The notes under the pieces: model-generated
Seen by the model: the letters and a program-made list of their open reading frames with translations, nothing else
What the model was told of the DNA's origin: nothing
The model's database searches: none
NCBI GenBank assembly: GCA_964551925.1
Contig: CAZKFA010000012.1
Location: 1-51,756 of the forward strand
From: CAZKFA01 sp964551925
GTDB taxonomy: Bacteria; Cyanobacteriota; Vampirovibrionia; LMEP-6097
Length of the DNA stretch: 51,756 bases
Reading direction: 5' to 3'
In this document: positions 1-6,977 of the stretch, piece by piece
Position numbering within the stretch: the stretch's first letter is position 1
How the letters are laid out: each line of letters begins with the position of its first letter
Made by a program: the position numbers and the translations under genes

Positions 1-323
1 ATCTCCGCCAATTCATTCTGGTCTGTAATCAATTCAGAGAGTGCCTTTGGAGCAGTAATTGCTTTATACTTATCTGGACCAGTACGTTGCGTAGTACCAT
101 CAAGAGTAGTTTCTTCTAGAGTCTTCTTGAATCGTTCTATATAACTATCTCCGCTATAGCCGGCGACAGAGCTTTTAGTGTCCAGAGCAAATCCAAAAGA
201 ATCTGACGTATAATTAATTGGTGTTGGTGCTGCAGCGAAATCTGCGATTCCAGTGTAACCAGTCCCATGACTTACACCAGGTTCATATATTGCGCCACTT
301 GTTAATAAAATTCTTTCTGTCAT
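1..323 (-). CDS. Hypothetical protein, 3' part outside the window
   Basis: An open frame of 107 codons runs from an ATG at 323 off the left edge, so the C-terminus is missing. The start is preceded by an AAGGA-type Shine-Dalgarno about 4 nt upstream. The visible N-terminus begins MTERILLTSGAIYEPG and is rich in Gly, Thr, Ser and Ala, with no signal peptide or membrane segment. I do not recognise the family. It is divergent from the small proteins at 690-2518, with palindromic element A between them. The SD-type start and low-complexity composition resemble the other lineage-specific proteins here (17817-18581, 49183-50331), so it might be a secreted or structural protein; that is inference only. 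Confidence 0.6.
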   Translation of the reverse strand, partial: MTERILLTSGAIYEPGVSHGTGYTGIADFAAAPTPINYTSDSFGFALDTKSSVAGYSGDSYIERFKKTLEETTLDGTTQRTGPDKYKAITAPKALSELITDQNELAE

Positions 324-380
324 TGGTTCCTTAACCTCTTCTTAATCTTAAAAGGTAAATACATAGGATTATTTGATAAG

Positions 381-543
381 AAGTTTGCCCTTATTCTCTG
401 ATCATTGTGGTAGAGATCTTGGCCATAAGTTTTGTGAGCAAGGAGCAGCGGAGCCATGTCCCTGCTTTCGAACGAACGTGAGAAAGACAGGGACCGGAGC
501 TGCCGGAAGACTACCCAATGATCAGAGCAACAAGGCAAATTTC
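381..543. repeat. Nested palindromic element A (variable arms plus conserved core)
   Basis: The outer arms TCTGATCATTG (about 396-407) and CAATGATCAGA (516-526) are inverted repeats. The pairing extends imperfectly outward (AAGTTTGCC at 381 against GGCAAATTT at 534). Inside is a core hairpin: GCAGCGGAGCCATGTCCCTG at 445-464 opposite CAGGGACCGGAGCTGC at 488-503, closed by CTTTC (465-469) with GAAAG (482-486). The core recurs in elements C and D, and the arms recur without the core in element B. It lies between divergent genes. An ORF through it (373-684) is not believed to be coding. Confidence 0.9.
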
Positions 544-689
544 AGAATCGGTTACATGAATTTTGCCAGGTTAAACTTGATAAGCAAAATATCTAACCTT
601 TACAGTAATGACAAAAAATCTATAAATTACTATCAACTATCCGAAACCACTCTCGTTTTAGGTTATGAAAAGGTTAAGGAGTAAACAAA

Positions 690-920
690 ATGGCAGACAG
701 CAGTATTTTATCATCAGGGTTCGCATCAGGAATATTCAGCAGATTGAATAACATGGTCTCTATACAGAACTTGCTGGCAGTAGAGAGTGATCCCGGCAAA
801 GCAAAGAAAATGGAGCTTGAAGCTTCAATGCAGAAGATGCTCTTAGACAGTCAATCAGGCTGCTTTGATCATTTCTTACAAGGTCTAACAAGACTTGGGC
901 AAATCGGTCAGAGAGCTTAA
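690..920 (+). CDS. Small helical protein, possible type III secretion needle-like subunit
   Basis: A 76-residue protein with a strong AAGGAG Shine-Dalgarno at 676-681, 8 nt before the ATG. It has no signal peptide or membrane segment. Residues 26-76 look like two helices around an SDP turn (AVESDPGKAKKMELEASMQK), ending in an amphipathic helix. Type III needle proteins (PrgI, YscF, MxiH) are about 80 residues with two helices separated by a turn often containing P-S/D-x-P and a functionally important C-terminal helix, which this resembles in size and plan. No diagnostic residue proves it. The next gene (934) is of the same size class with its own SD, suggesting a two-subunit unit. FlhB/FliR homologues at 19248-21137 show that the cell has a type III export apparatus. 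An unrelated small cytosolic protein remains possible. Confidence 0.6.
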   Translation: MADSSILSSGFASGIFSRLNNMVSIQNLLAVESDPGKAKKMELEASMQKMLLDSQSGCFDHFLQGLTRLGQIGQRA

Positions 921-933
921 TTAGGAGTATCAG

Positions 934-1173
934 ATGTCAATTTACGGATATAGTGTTAATAGTAAAGGATTTTTTCTAGCAGTAGATCAGGTACATCGAG
1001 CGGCTGCCGCTGATGATCTTGCTGGAGTACACAAAGCAAGGCTCTCATTAGCTTATGCTAAGAGCTTTATGGATCAAGGAGCAGCATTACGCGACAAATA
1101 TTTCCAAGACGAAACACAAGCACAACGTCAAGCTGCTGGCAAATTCAGCCAGCTAATGTTTGCCAAGGCATAA
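934..1173 (+). CDS. Small helical protein, probable partner of the 690-920 product
   Basis: A 79-residue protein starting 13 nt after the upstream stop, with an AGGAG Shine-Dalgarno at 923-927. It is predicted all-helical and Ala/Gln-rich, with a central ADDL turn (residues 26-29) and a C-terminal amphipathic helix ending KFSQLMFAKA. There is no cysteine, signal peptide or membrane span. I do not recognise the family. Its size and co-transcription with the needle-like 690 product would fit an inner-rod subunit, co-chaperone or second needle protein; this is inference from context. The 86 bp after the stop, up to the next gene, show no convincing terminator. Confidence 0.6.
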   Translation: MSIYGYSVNSKGFFLAVDQVHRAAAADDLAGVHKARLSLAYAKSFMDQGAALRDKYFQDETQAQRQAAGKFSQLMFAKA

Positions 1174-1259
1174 TCTAGAACCCTTCTCTTAACTGGGTCT
1201 TAACCTAAATAGTTATCAAATTTACATGGGTAATGACTTTGTATTGATAGGTACAAATC

Positions 1260-1514
1260 ATGAACGAAATGCCAGCATATATAGGATTCACTCGCAATAC
1301 TGACAATGCTCAGCACAAGATGTTCTTTCCAGAACCAGTAACCGCTAAGGGTGAAGAGAAAGAAGATGGTGAATTATTATTAGGTTTCAAAAATCCTCAC
1401 AAGGTCGAAGCAAGCATTGACGAGCTCACTGCTTACACTGGCGCGAAAGGACTGGGCGCCAAACCAGGTCTAGGCACTTACGCTGAACCACAGGAAGAAA
1501 TAGGACTAGCATAA
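1260..1514 (+). CDS. Small acidic hypothetical protein
   Basis: An 84-residue protein with an ATG start and only a weak AGG upstream (GATAGGTACAAATC). It is rich in Glu, Lys, Gly and Pro and looks largely disordered, with no membrane segment. The C-terminus is Gly/Pro/Ala-rich (GAKPGLGTYAEPQEE). It ends 2 bp before the start of the 333-residue gene at 1517, so the two are probably translated together. It could be a small chaperone-like or secreted protein; nothing in the sequence decides this. The Pro/Glu-rich composition is shared with the 81-residue protein at 6978-7223, without evident alignment. Confidence 0.5.
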   Translation: MNEMPAYIGFTRNTDNAQHKMFFPEPVTAKGEEKEDGELLLGFKNPHKVEASIDELTAYTGAKGLGAKPGLGTYAEPQEEIGLA

Positions 1515-1516
1515 TT

Positions 1517-2518
1517 ATGGAACTAGGATTACCAGCAATTAATTTTTTTACTGGAACTAAGATCCCCAGCTACGTTGATGATAGTCTAGAAAAGGATTCT
1601 GAGCTATTAGCATTAGCTACAGAGATAGACCCTTTTACTGGTAGAGCTAGTAGAGCAGATGATGATGCTACTGCAACTCCACCAATACCAAATCTCAACA
1701 CACCAGCTCCAGAAGCAGCCACAAAAGATCTAAAAGACTCTGCAGCATTTGGTGGTGAGATAGATGCACTTCGTTATTACTCTGAAAGCTTCGGTATCAC
1801 TAAGGGAGTTTTTGCTGAACGCTTCAACACCTGGAAAGAAACCGAGGACGGCAAAAAATATATCAAAGAACAAAACAGGTTACAAGATTTATACACTCAA
1901 CTAGCAACCGATCCGGCTAAGCGCAGTGACCTTGTACAACAGATCACTAAACTTAACGAGGATCAAATAAAATATTTGCAAGAAAATTTTCTCAATCCAC
2001 TGTCCAAAGAATACGGCAGACCACAAAGCCTAGCAGAGCTCAGATCCGCCATGGATCCAAAGAACAACAACCCGCAATTAGCTTTATTTAGAGGCTTGAT
2101 TGCAGAGGGTCAAGAAAACGGCATCCTGAGAAACGAGTATCGCAAAGAATACGCTGGTGTCATGCATCGCTACAGCATACAGCTTGAGGATATGCGTCGT
2201 TACTTAGAGAACTGGTTTAGTTCTGATGAAGGTAAGGCTTGGAAGAATAACCCAGAGAACGCTGGTAAAGTCCCTCAAGCATTAATGAACTATGCTCGTG
2301 AACGTGGTTATACTTTAGATCCTAAGAGTCCAACGGGGGTCGAGGATTTTGTTAGAGTTGCTATGGATACACCGCTTGACAAAATTTTTGATATGAGATT
2401 TCAAGCTCAACAATTATATGAACTAGCTAAACTAATGCTTGAATTCTGGCAAGAGCAATTAGCTGCTGATATGTATGCTCTACAACAGTCTATTAAGCTT
2501 GCTTCTTCTACTGCTTAG
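1517..2518 (+). CDS. Hypothetical helical protein, 333 residues
   Basis: The start ATG lies 2 bp after the preceding stop, consistent with translational coupling. Residues 1-75 are Pro/Thr/Asp/Ala-rich and probably disordered; residues 85-333 are predicted mostly helical, with many charged and aromatic residues. There is no signal peptide, clear membrane segment or recognisable catalytic motif. It is last in the co-directional group 690-2518. A disordered N-terminus followed by a helical body in a cluster with needle-like proteins would fit a type III gatekeeper, translocator or substrate, but I see no specific motif. No clear terminator separates it from rplU; rplU has its own promoter-like box inside the 68 bp gap. 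Confidence 0.7.
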   Translation: MELGLPAINFFTGTKIPSYVDDSLEKDSELLALATEIDPFTGRASRADDDATATPPIPNLNTPAPEAATKDLKDSAAFGGEIDALRYYSESFGITKGVFAERFNTWKETEDGKKYIKEQNRLQDLYTQLATDPAKRSDLVQQITKLNEDQIKYLQENFLNPLSKEYGRPQSLAELRSAMDPKNNNPQLALFRGLIAEGQENGILRNEYRKEYAGVMHRYSIQLEDMRRYLENWFSSDEGKAWKNNPENAGKVPQALMNYARERGYTLDPKSPTGVEDFVRVAMDTPLDKIFDMRFQAQQLYELAKLMLEFWQEQLAADMYALQQSIKLASSTA

Positions 2519-2570
2519 GTTTTTTAATAATTTGTATAGATTTGATAGCGCAAAAAACTAGCGAGAATGC

Positions 2571-2576
2571 TAGAAT
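2571..2576 (+). promoter_or_regulatory. Extended -10 box for rplU-rpmA
   Basis: TGCTAGAAT at 2568-2576 is an extended -10 element (TG, one base, TAGAAT). It ends 10 nt before the rplU ATG at 2587, leaving at most a few bases of leader. The -35 is not clear (TTGATA at 2542 is too far away). The same TAGAAT box precedes ETF-QO (9429) and dxr (6849). Confidence 0.5.
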
Positions 2577-2586
2577 ATCATACGCT

Positions 2587-2898
2587 ATGTACGCAATTAT
2601 AGATATCGGTGGTAAACAATACAAAGTCGAAGAAGGTAAATACCTTGCTGTTGATTTAATGGACAAAGAACCAGGTACGGCTCTCAGCTTTGATAAAGTT
2701 CTACTGGTTTCAGACGGCACTAAAGCCACTGTTGGTAAGCCAGCTATTGCTGGTGCTAGCGTAACCGCTACGGTAAAAGATCACATTAAAGACAAAAAAA
2801 TCATTGTCTACAAAATGAGACGCAAGAAAGGCTATCGCCGCAAACAAGGTCACAGACAAAAATATACAAGAGTAACAATCGACAAGATTACAGCATAG
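2587..2898 (+). CDS. rplU: 50S ribosomal protein L21
   Basis: L21 binds 23S rRNA in the large subunit. The 103-residue product starts MYAIIDIGGKQYKVEEGKYL, the typical L21 N-terminus, and ends with the basic K-K-G-Y-R-R-K-Q-G-H-R-Q stretch and YTRVTIDKI. The length matches the family. I prefer the ATG at 2587 over an upstream TTG at 2542, which would add 15 residues never found in L21 and would start upstream of the extended -10 box. rpmA follows after 12 bp, the usual L21-L27 operon. An obg gene, often third, is absent. Confidence 0.97.
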   Translation: MYAIIDIGGKQYKVEEGKYLAVDLMDKEPGTALSFDKVLLVSDGTKATVGKPAIAGASVTATVKDHIKDKKIIVYKMRRKKGYRRKQGHRQKYTRVTIDKITA

Positions 2899-2910
2899 GG
2901 AGTAAATCAA

Positions 2911-3165
2911 ATGGCGTCAAAGAAAGGTGTAGGAAGTACTAAAAACGGTAGAGATTCAGTCTCGAAGAGACTTGGAGTTAAACTTTTTGCTGGTCAGAAA
3001 GTGATCAACGGTAATATTATTATCCGCCAACGTGGCACTAAATACCACCCTGGCAATAACGTCAAACGCGGTAGCGATGATACTTTGTATGCTGTCGCTG
3101 ATGGTGTCATCAAATTCGAAAAACGCAAAGGACGCCAGTACGTCTCTGTTGCTATTGCTGCGTAA
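2911..3165 (+). CDS. rpmA: 50S ribosomal protein L27
   Basis: L27 sits near the peptidyl transferase centre. The 84-residue product begins MASKKGVGSTKNGRDSVSKR and contains GVKLFAGQ, IIIRQRGTKYHPG and GSDDTLYAVADG, all family hallmarks. The N-terminus is the mature type (M-A-S-K-K-G), without the extra leader cleaved in Firmicutes. A GGGAG Shine-Dalgarno lies about 8 nt before the ATG, as expected for an operon-internal gene. It is co-transcribed with rplU. Downstream is the long palindrome E (3199-3412), which may also end transcription. Confidence 0.97.
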   Translation: MASKKGVGSTKNGRDSVSKRLGVKLFAGQKVINGNIIIRQRGTKYHPGNNVKRGSDDTLYAVADGVIKFEKRKGRQYVSVAIAA

Positions 3166-3198
3166 CCTTTACAAATTTGTTTAATTTTATCTTCTGGA

Positions 3199-3412
3199 AA
3201 AGTACTGACTGTGAGCGGATCTGTGGAATCTTCCTTATGAGATGAAGCAGCAAGTAGCCACGTCATACGAGTGCGTAGTTCGCGAATTTTGATCAATTAG
3301 CCTTGATTCGAACGAGCGGAGCGCTCACAAGCGAGTATAGACGTGGCACGTAGCTGCTCCATCGCAATACAAAAAATAAAAATTCCACACTCTAGCGAAC
3401 AGTCAGTACTTT
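3199..3412. repeat. Nested palindromic element E (diverged core)
   Basis: This 214-bp inverted-repeat structure fills the gap between convergent rpmA and the gene at 3468. Outer arms AAAGTACTGACTGT (3199-3212) and ACAGTCAGTACTTT (3399-3412) match perfectly; a second pair is TGTGGAAT (3222) with ATTCCACA (3382). The inner pair GATGAAGCAGCAAGTAGCC (from 3241) faces CACGTAGCTGCTCCATC (3347-3363). GCAGC, GCCACGTC and AGCTGC echo GCAGC, GCCATGTC and AGCTGC of the core in A, C and D, so this looks like a diverged family member. Confidence 0.8.
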
Positions 3413-3467
3413 GCAAAAAATCGCAGTTTTATCGACTAATTACGTAACCTTTACAACAATGACAGCA

Positions 3468-4499
3468 CTAAGCCAGCTCCTCAGCCTCATGCTGCTGCTC
3501 TTCAATAATAATCTTCTTCAATTTAATCTTACGGAATATTACCGGGAAGCCTGGTAATGTGGCAAGTAATATCGCAATAAAAGACACAAAGGCAATCGCC
3601 AAACTATCGTTACTAGAAAGTCCTATCAACCCTAAGAAATAAACAAAACAAGCTTCTTTAGCACCGACCCCCTTCATTGCCGGAATCACAAATCCAGCCA
3701 ATGTCGCTGCTGGAGTCATTAATAGCCAATACCAAAATGGAACCTGTTCCAAACCAACTCCCATTGCTAAGGCAGAGAAGACATTACCTAAGAGCAAGAA
3801 TAGATGAGTTATAAAGGTCCAAGTGATTACCAGAACCATACTACGATGGCATTTGGTATATTCTTGAATAGCAAAATTAACCTTCTTGATTATACGCAAT
3901 GGAATCCGCGACCAAATTTTATAGCTCGCCAAACCCACTACAGTACCAATAAAACACAACCACAAACTATCTGTGATCTGTCTAGGCATCGCATTAGCAA
4001 AAGGACTAAAGCGAAGAATAATCAAACCAAATGGAATCAAGGTGAACATCACTAAGAAACCAAACATGCGCTCAACAAAGACGGTACTAGCAGCTTTGAG
4101 CCAGCTACGGGTCGGCTTCGCTAGGTTATAAGAACGCAAAGCATCACCACCAAAATTACTCGGCAAAAAATTATTATAAAAAGAGGATTCGAAATATGAG
4201 CTAAGAGCATGCTTGTAACTCAGATCATAATCCAGTAGGCGAGCGAGTTTCATCCAACGATAACTATTAGTGAATATGGTTATTGCAAACATTAACGTAG
4301 CAAGTGCAAAGTATCTTAGGTCGGTGTATTTAAGCTGGACGATAGTTGCTGCAATATCCAAATCACTAAATTTAATAAAAACTGCTAAGAGAATGACTGA
4401 TACAACAATCTGTAAAAGCAAACTATATTGTTTAGCAATAATGGACCAAGTAAGCAGTCCAAGACCAAGAATAATTAACACTAATTCAATAATAAACAT
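3468..4499 (-). CDS. Flippase-like integral membrane protein (LPG synthase TM / UPF0104 family)
   Basis: A 343-residue protein with about eight hydrophobic segments and a basic C-terminal tail. The pattern S-Y-R-W-M-K-L-A-R-L near residue 78, then FYNNFLPSNFGGDALR (about residues 108-123), is characteristic of the lysylphosphatidylglycerol synthase TM-region / YbhN / AglD family, whose members move or modify lipid-linked substrates in the inner membrane. The later P-A-A-T-L-A-G and G-V-G-A-K-E segments also fit. The catalytic C-terminal domain of true MprF is absent, so a flippase or glycolipid role is more likely than lysyl transfer. The ATG directly follows the stop of the EnvC-like gene, so the two are co-transcribed, suggesting an envelope function. 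Confidence 0.85.
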   Translation of the reverse strand: MFIIELVLIILGLGLLTWSIIAKQYSLLLQIVVSVILLAVFIKFSDLDIAATIVQLKYTDLRYFALATLMFAITIFTNSYRWMKLARLLDYDLSYKHALSSYFESSFYNNFLPSNFGGDALRSYNLAKPTRSWLKAASTVFVERMFGFLVMFTLIPFGLIILRFSPFANAMPRQITDSLWLCFIGTVVGLASYKIWSRIPLRIIKKVNFAIQEYTKCHRSMVLVITWTFITHLFLLLGNVFSALAMGVGLEQVPFWYWLLMTPAATLAGFVIPAMKGVGAKEACFVYFLGLIGLSSNDSLAIAFVSFIAILLATLPGFPVIFRKIKLKKIIIEEQQHEAEELA

Positions 4500-5675
4500 T
4501 TAACTGTCCTGTAAGTAGTAAACTGGATTCTGCGGCTTACCTTGTGAACGCACTTCAAAATGCAAATGCGGACCGGTCGCATAACCAGTAGCACCCTCAT
4601 AACCCAGTACCGCAGATTGATTCACCCTCTGCCCAACACTAACATTGATAGTATCCATATGCGCATAGAGAGTTGTGAATCCTTTCGAGTGATCCACAAT
4701 GACGACCTTGCCATAGCCACCATACCAACCAGCATAGATAACTAAGCCACCTTCAGAGGCTTTAATAGGAGTGCCTCGCGGAGCTCCCAAATCAATACCA
4801 CTATGCATACTTCTTACCCCGAAGATTGGATGACGACGCGGTCCAAATGGTGAAGTTATTCTAGCTTTGACTGGATAGAGAAAATGACCAGTAGCTCCAG
4901 GATTATCAAGCCTACCGACAGCAAGCTCACTAATCTTATAAATCAACTTGACTGACTCTTGTTCTAATTGTCTTTCTGAATCCTCATAGACTTTACGCTC
5001 ACCTTGTAAGCGGGTAAGAACCTGTGCCTGAGCAGCTTTTTGCTTACCAACTTCAGACTCTATAACCCTTAGGCGCTCATTAACTTCTTGAATTTTCTGC
5101 GCTTCTTGCGCTAACACTGCATTATATTTGCGAATATTTTCAGTTTGATCAACGAGAGCATCAAGTACGTCTTTGTCGTATTGCATGATGCGCTTCTGAT
5201 AATAAAGATGATCCATATAATCAGTAGAACTATTAGAATTTAAAATTCCATCTACTAATTTCATGCGATCTTGTTTGTAAATAGACTGTATGCGATTGCG
5301 CGCCTCACCTTCAAGCTCACTGCGCTGTGCTTGTATTTCTTCTAGCCGAGTTTTAGTCTTGTGCCAAGCAAGTTTATTATTCTCTAGATAGCGACGATTA
5401 AGACTCATCTCAGTCTGTGCTTCACGTAATTTAGAATTAATATTGCGTAGTTTATCAGAGGCATAAGCTTCCTTGAGCCTAGCTTCCTTAAGCTTCTGAG
5501 CTAGGCTATCCTTACGCTTACTCAAATCCTCTAACATTGTCTGCTTATCATGCATAGATAAGGACGCCGCATCTTCCGCAGAAGCAAATAACGGCAACAA
5601 AGCCGTTAATATAAAGCTAATTAGCATGACCCAGATAATGAGTTTAGTTATAGGGAATTTCCGTTTCTTGAGCAC
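4500..5675 (-). CDS. EnvC-like murein hydrolase activator, coiled coil plus M23 (LytM) domain
   Basis: This 391-residue exported protein has an N-terminal hydrophobic segment (about residues 12-33) followed by FASAED, a plausible signal peptidase site. A long coiled coil covers residues 35-250. The C-terminal M23/LytM domain (about 275-391) carries HSGIDLGAPRGTP, YGKVVIVDHSKG, LYAHM and HLHFEVR. The zinc-ligand positions (H-x3-D and H-x-H) are all present, so it may be an active endopeptidase; E. coli EnvC instead has a degenerate site and activates amidases. Start is a GTG at 5675, 6 nt after TATAAT, without a Shine-Dalgarno. Its stop abuts the flippase-like gene. Likely role: cell-wall cleavage or its control at division. 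Confidence 0.9.
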   Translation of the reverse strand: MLKKRKFPITKLIIWVMLISFILTALLPLFASAEDAASLSMHDKQTMLEDLSKRKDSLAQKLKEARLKEAYASDKLRNINSKLREAQTEMSLNRRYLENNKLAWHKTKTRLEEIQAQRSELEGEARNRIQSIYKQDRMKLVDGILNSNSSTDYMDHLYYQKRIMQYDKDVLDALVDQTENIRKYNAVLAQEAQKIQEVNERLRVIESEVGKQKAAQAQVLTRLQGERKVYEDSERQLEQESVKLIYKISELAVGRLDNPGATGHFLYPVKARITSPFGPRRHPIFGVRSMHSGIDLGAPRGTPIKASEGGLVIYAGWYGGYGKVVIVDHSKGFTTLYAHMDTINVSVGQRVNQSAVLGYEGATGYATGPHLHFEVRSQGKPQNPVYYLQDS

Positions 5676-5681
5676 AGCTAC

Positions 5682-5687
5682 ATTATA
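5682..5687 (-). promoter_or_regulatory. -10 box (TATAAT) 6 nt before the EnvC-like start
   Basis: On the minus strand, ATTATATAATGTAGCTGTG puts a perfect TATAAT six bases before the GTG start. Transcription would start at or next to the GTG, implying a leaderless mRNA. Confidence 0.5.
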
Positions 5688-5700
5688 TAATGGATTTAGG

Positions 5701-6840
5701 CTATAGTGGCACTACAATGTTATCCGCACGCTTTATATCTTGATCTAATTCTAATATATCAGCTAGTTGTGGATTGATTATTGGAGCATGCTGCTCTATG
5801 GTCTTAGCAATAATTTTATAAATATCGAGATAGTGAATTTGTCCTTGAAGGTAAAGCTGGACAGCAAGCTCATTAGCTGAATTATAAGCTGCTGGATAAC
5901 TGTGTCCCCGACGTCCAACTTCATAAGCCAAATCAAGTGCTGGAAACTTCTTGACATCAGGTGGATAGAATTCCAAATTACTAATTTTCAATATATCAAA
6001 ATCTTCTTCTAGATAAATTTCTTGCTTAGCTGGATAATCAAGTGCGTACTGAATTGGGACACGCATATCAGTCTGACTAAGTTGCGCGATAGTATTACCA
6101 TCTACAAAAGTTACAGCACTATGCAAAATTGACTGTGGATGAATTATAACCTTGATACGATCATAATCAAGCCCAAATAAAGTATGAGCTTCTATTACTT
6201 CCAAACCCTTGTTCACAAGAGTACTCGAGTCAATAGTAATCTTTGCACCCATAGTCCAGCGAGGATGCTTAAGAGCTTGTTCTAGAGTGATAGCAGCAAA
6301 CTCAGTCAGCGGCAACGTTCTAAAAGGACCACCAGAAGATGTGAGTAGGATTTCTTTGACAGAATCAATTGGCTGCCCAGCTAGGCATTGATGAATAGCT
6401 ACATGCTCACTATCCACAGGAATAAGCTCTGAATTATATTTCACTAAATATTCTTGAACCAGATGACCAGCAGCGACAAGAGTTTCTTTACTAGCAACAG
6501 CCACTCTGCGCGCATGACGTAAGGCTGTAAGATTGGCTTCTAGAGCAGTGATACCAACAACCGCACTAACGAAAATATCAACTCCATCAAGCGCCGCGAT
6601 CTCATTAATATCCTTAAGCACCGTTAACCAAGGGAAGTCTTGAGCTAGTGCTTGCTTATGCTTATCATCAAGCACTGTTACATACTGCGGTCTAAATTCA
6701 TTAATTTGTGATTTGAATAGTTCTAAATTATTACCAGCACTAAGAGCAATGATTGCAAACTGCCCAGGTCTATGCCTGACTATATCTAGGGCTTGAGTAC
6801 CAATAGAGCCTGTAGAGCCGATTATGCTTAGGGTTTTCAT
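5701..6840 (-). CDS. dxr: 1-deoxy-D-xylulose 5-phosphate reductoisomerase
   Basis: Dxr converts DXP to 2-C-methyl-D-erythritol 4-phosphate with NADPH, the committed step of the MEP isoprenoid pathway. The 379-residue length is typical. Visible hallmarks are the N-terminal nucleotide-binding motif IIGSTGSIGTQALDI (5-19), ASKETLVAAG, PVDSEHVAI (metal and substrate ligands), LLTSSGGPFR and HPRWTMGAKITIDSST. The C-terminal domain is complete. A TAGAAT box ends 8 nt before the ATG (6849-6854) and no Shine-Dalgarno is seen, so the message may be leaderless. Palindromic element B begins at the first base of that box. The gene sits 25 bp upstream of the EnvC-like gene on the same strand, but each has its own -10 box. 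Confidence 0.97.
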   Translation of the reverse strand: MKTLSIIGSTGSIGTQALDIVRHRPGQFAIIALSAGNNLELFKSQINEFRPQYVTVLDDKHKQALAQDFPWLTVLKDINEIAALDGVDIFVSAVVGITALEANLTALRHARRVAVASKETLVAAGHLVQEYLVKYNSELIPVDSEHVAIHQCLAGQPIDSVKEILLTSSGGPFRTLPLTEFAAITLEQALKHPRWTMGAKITIDSSTLVNKGLEVIEAHTLFGLDYDRIKVIIHPQSILHSAVTFVDGNTIAQLSQTDMRVPIQYALDYPAKQEIYLEEDFDILKISNLEFYPPDVKKFPALDLAYEVGRRGHSYPAAYNSANELAVQLYLQGQIHYLDIYKIIAKTIEQHAPIINPQLADILELDQDIKRADNIVVPL

Positions 6841-6848
6841 TAATTTAC

Positions 6849-6854
6849 ATTCTA
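6849..6854 (-). promoter_or_regulatory. -10 box (TAGAAT) of dxr
   Basis: TAGAAT on the minus strand, 8 nt before the dxr ATG. Its first base is the last base of palindromic element B, so the element occupies the -35/spacer region. Confidence 0.45.
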
Positions 6855-6912
6855 GCTCTGATCATTGTGCTAGAGATTTTGACCATCGGAAGACTACCCA
6901 ATGATCAGAGCT
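6854..6912. repeat. Palindromic element B (core-less version of element A)
   Basis: Perfect 14-bp inverted arms AGCTCTGATCATTG (6854-6867) and CAATGATCAGAGCT (6899-6912) enclose 31 bp. Sequence and spacing match the arms of element A almost base for base (GTGCTAGAGATTTTGACCAT here, GTGGTAGAGATCTTGGCCAT there; both then read CGGAAGACTACCC). It lacks the 77-bp core present in A at about 427-503. It lies between the divergent dxr and the 6978 gene. Confidence 0.88.
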
Positions 6913-6977
6913 TACAACAACGACTGATTATAGCAAATCTTAACCAAGGCTTAACCTTAGCTGTGTATAAATAAAGC

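Noticed and set aside
320..538. 72-residue ORF on the minus strand
   Set aside because: It is the complement of the same palindrome and overlaps the start of the 1-323 gene.
381..543. CRISPR-like repeats
   Set aside because: Repeats are few, palindromic and far apart; there is no regular repeat-spacer array or cas gene anywhere in the window.
373..684. 103-residue ORF on the plus strand
   Set aside because: It runs through palindromic element A, its sequence follows the inverted repeat, and it lacks a promoter box or Shine-Dalgarno.
2994..3296. 100-residue ORF on the minus strand over rpmA
   Set aside because: It is antisense to a certain ribosomal protein gene and begins inside palindrome E.
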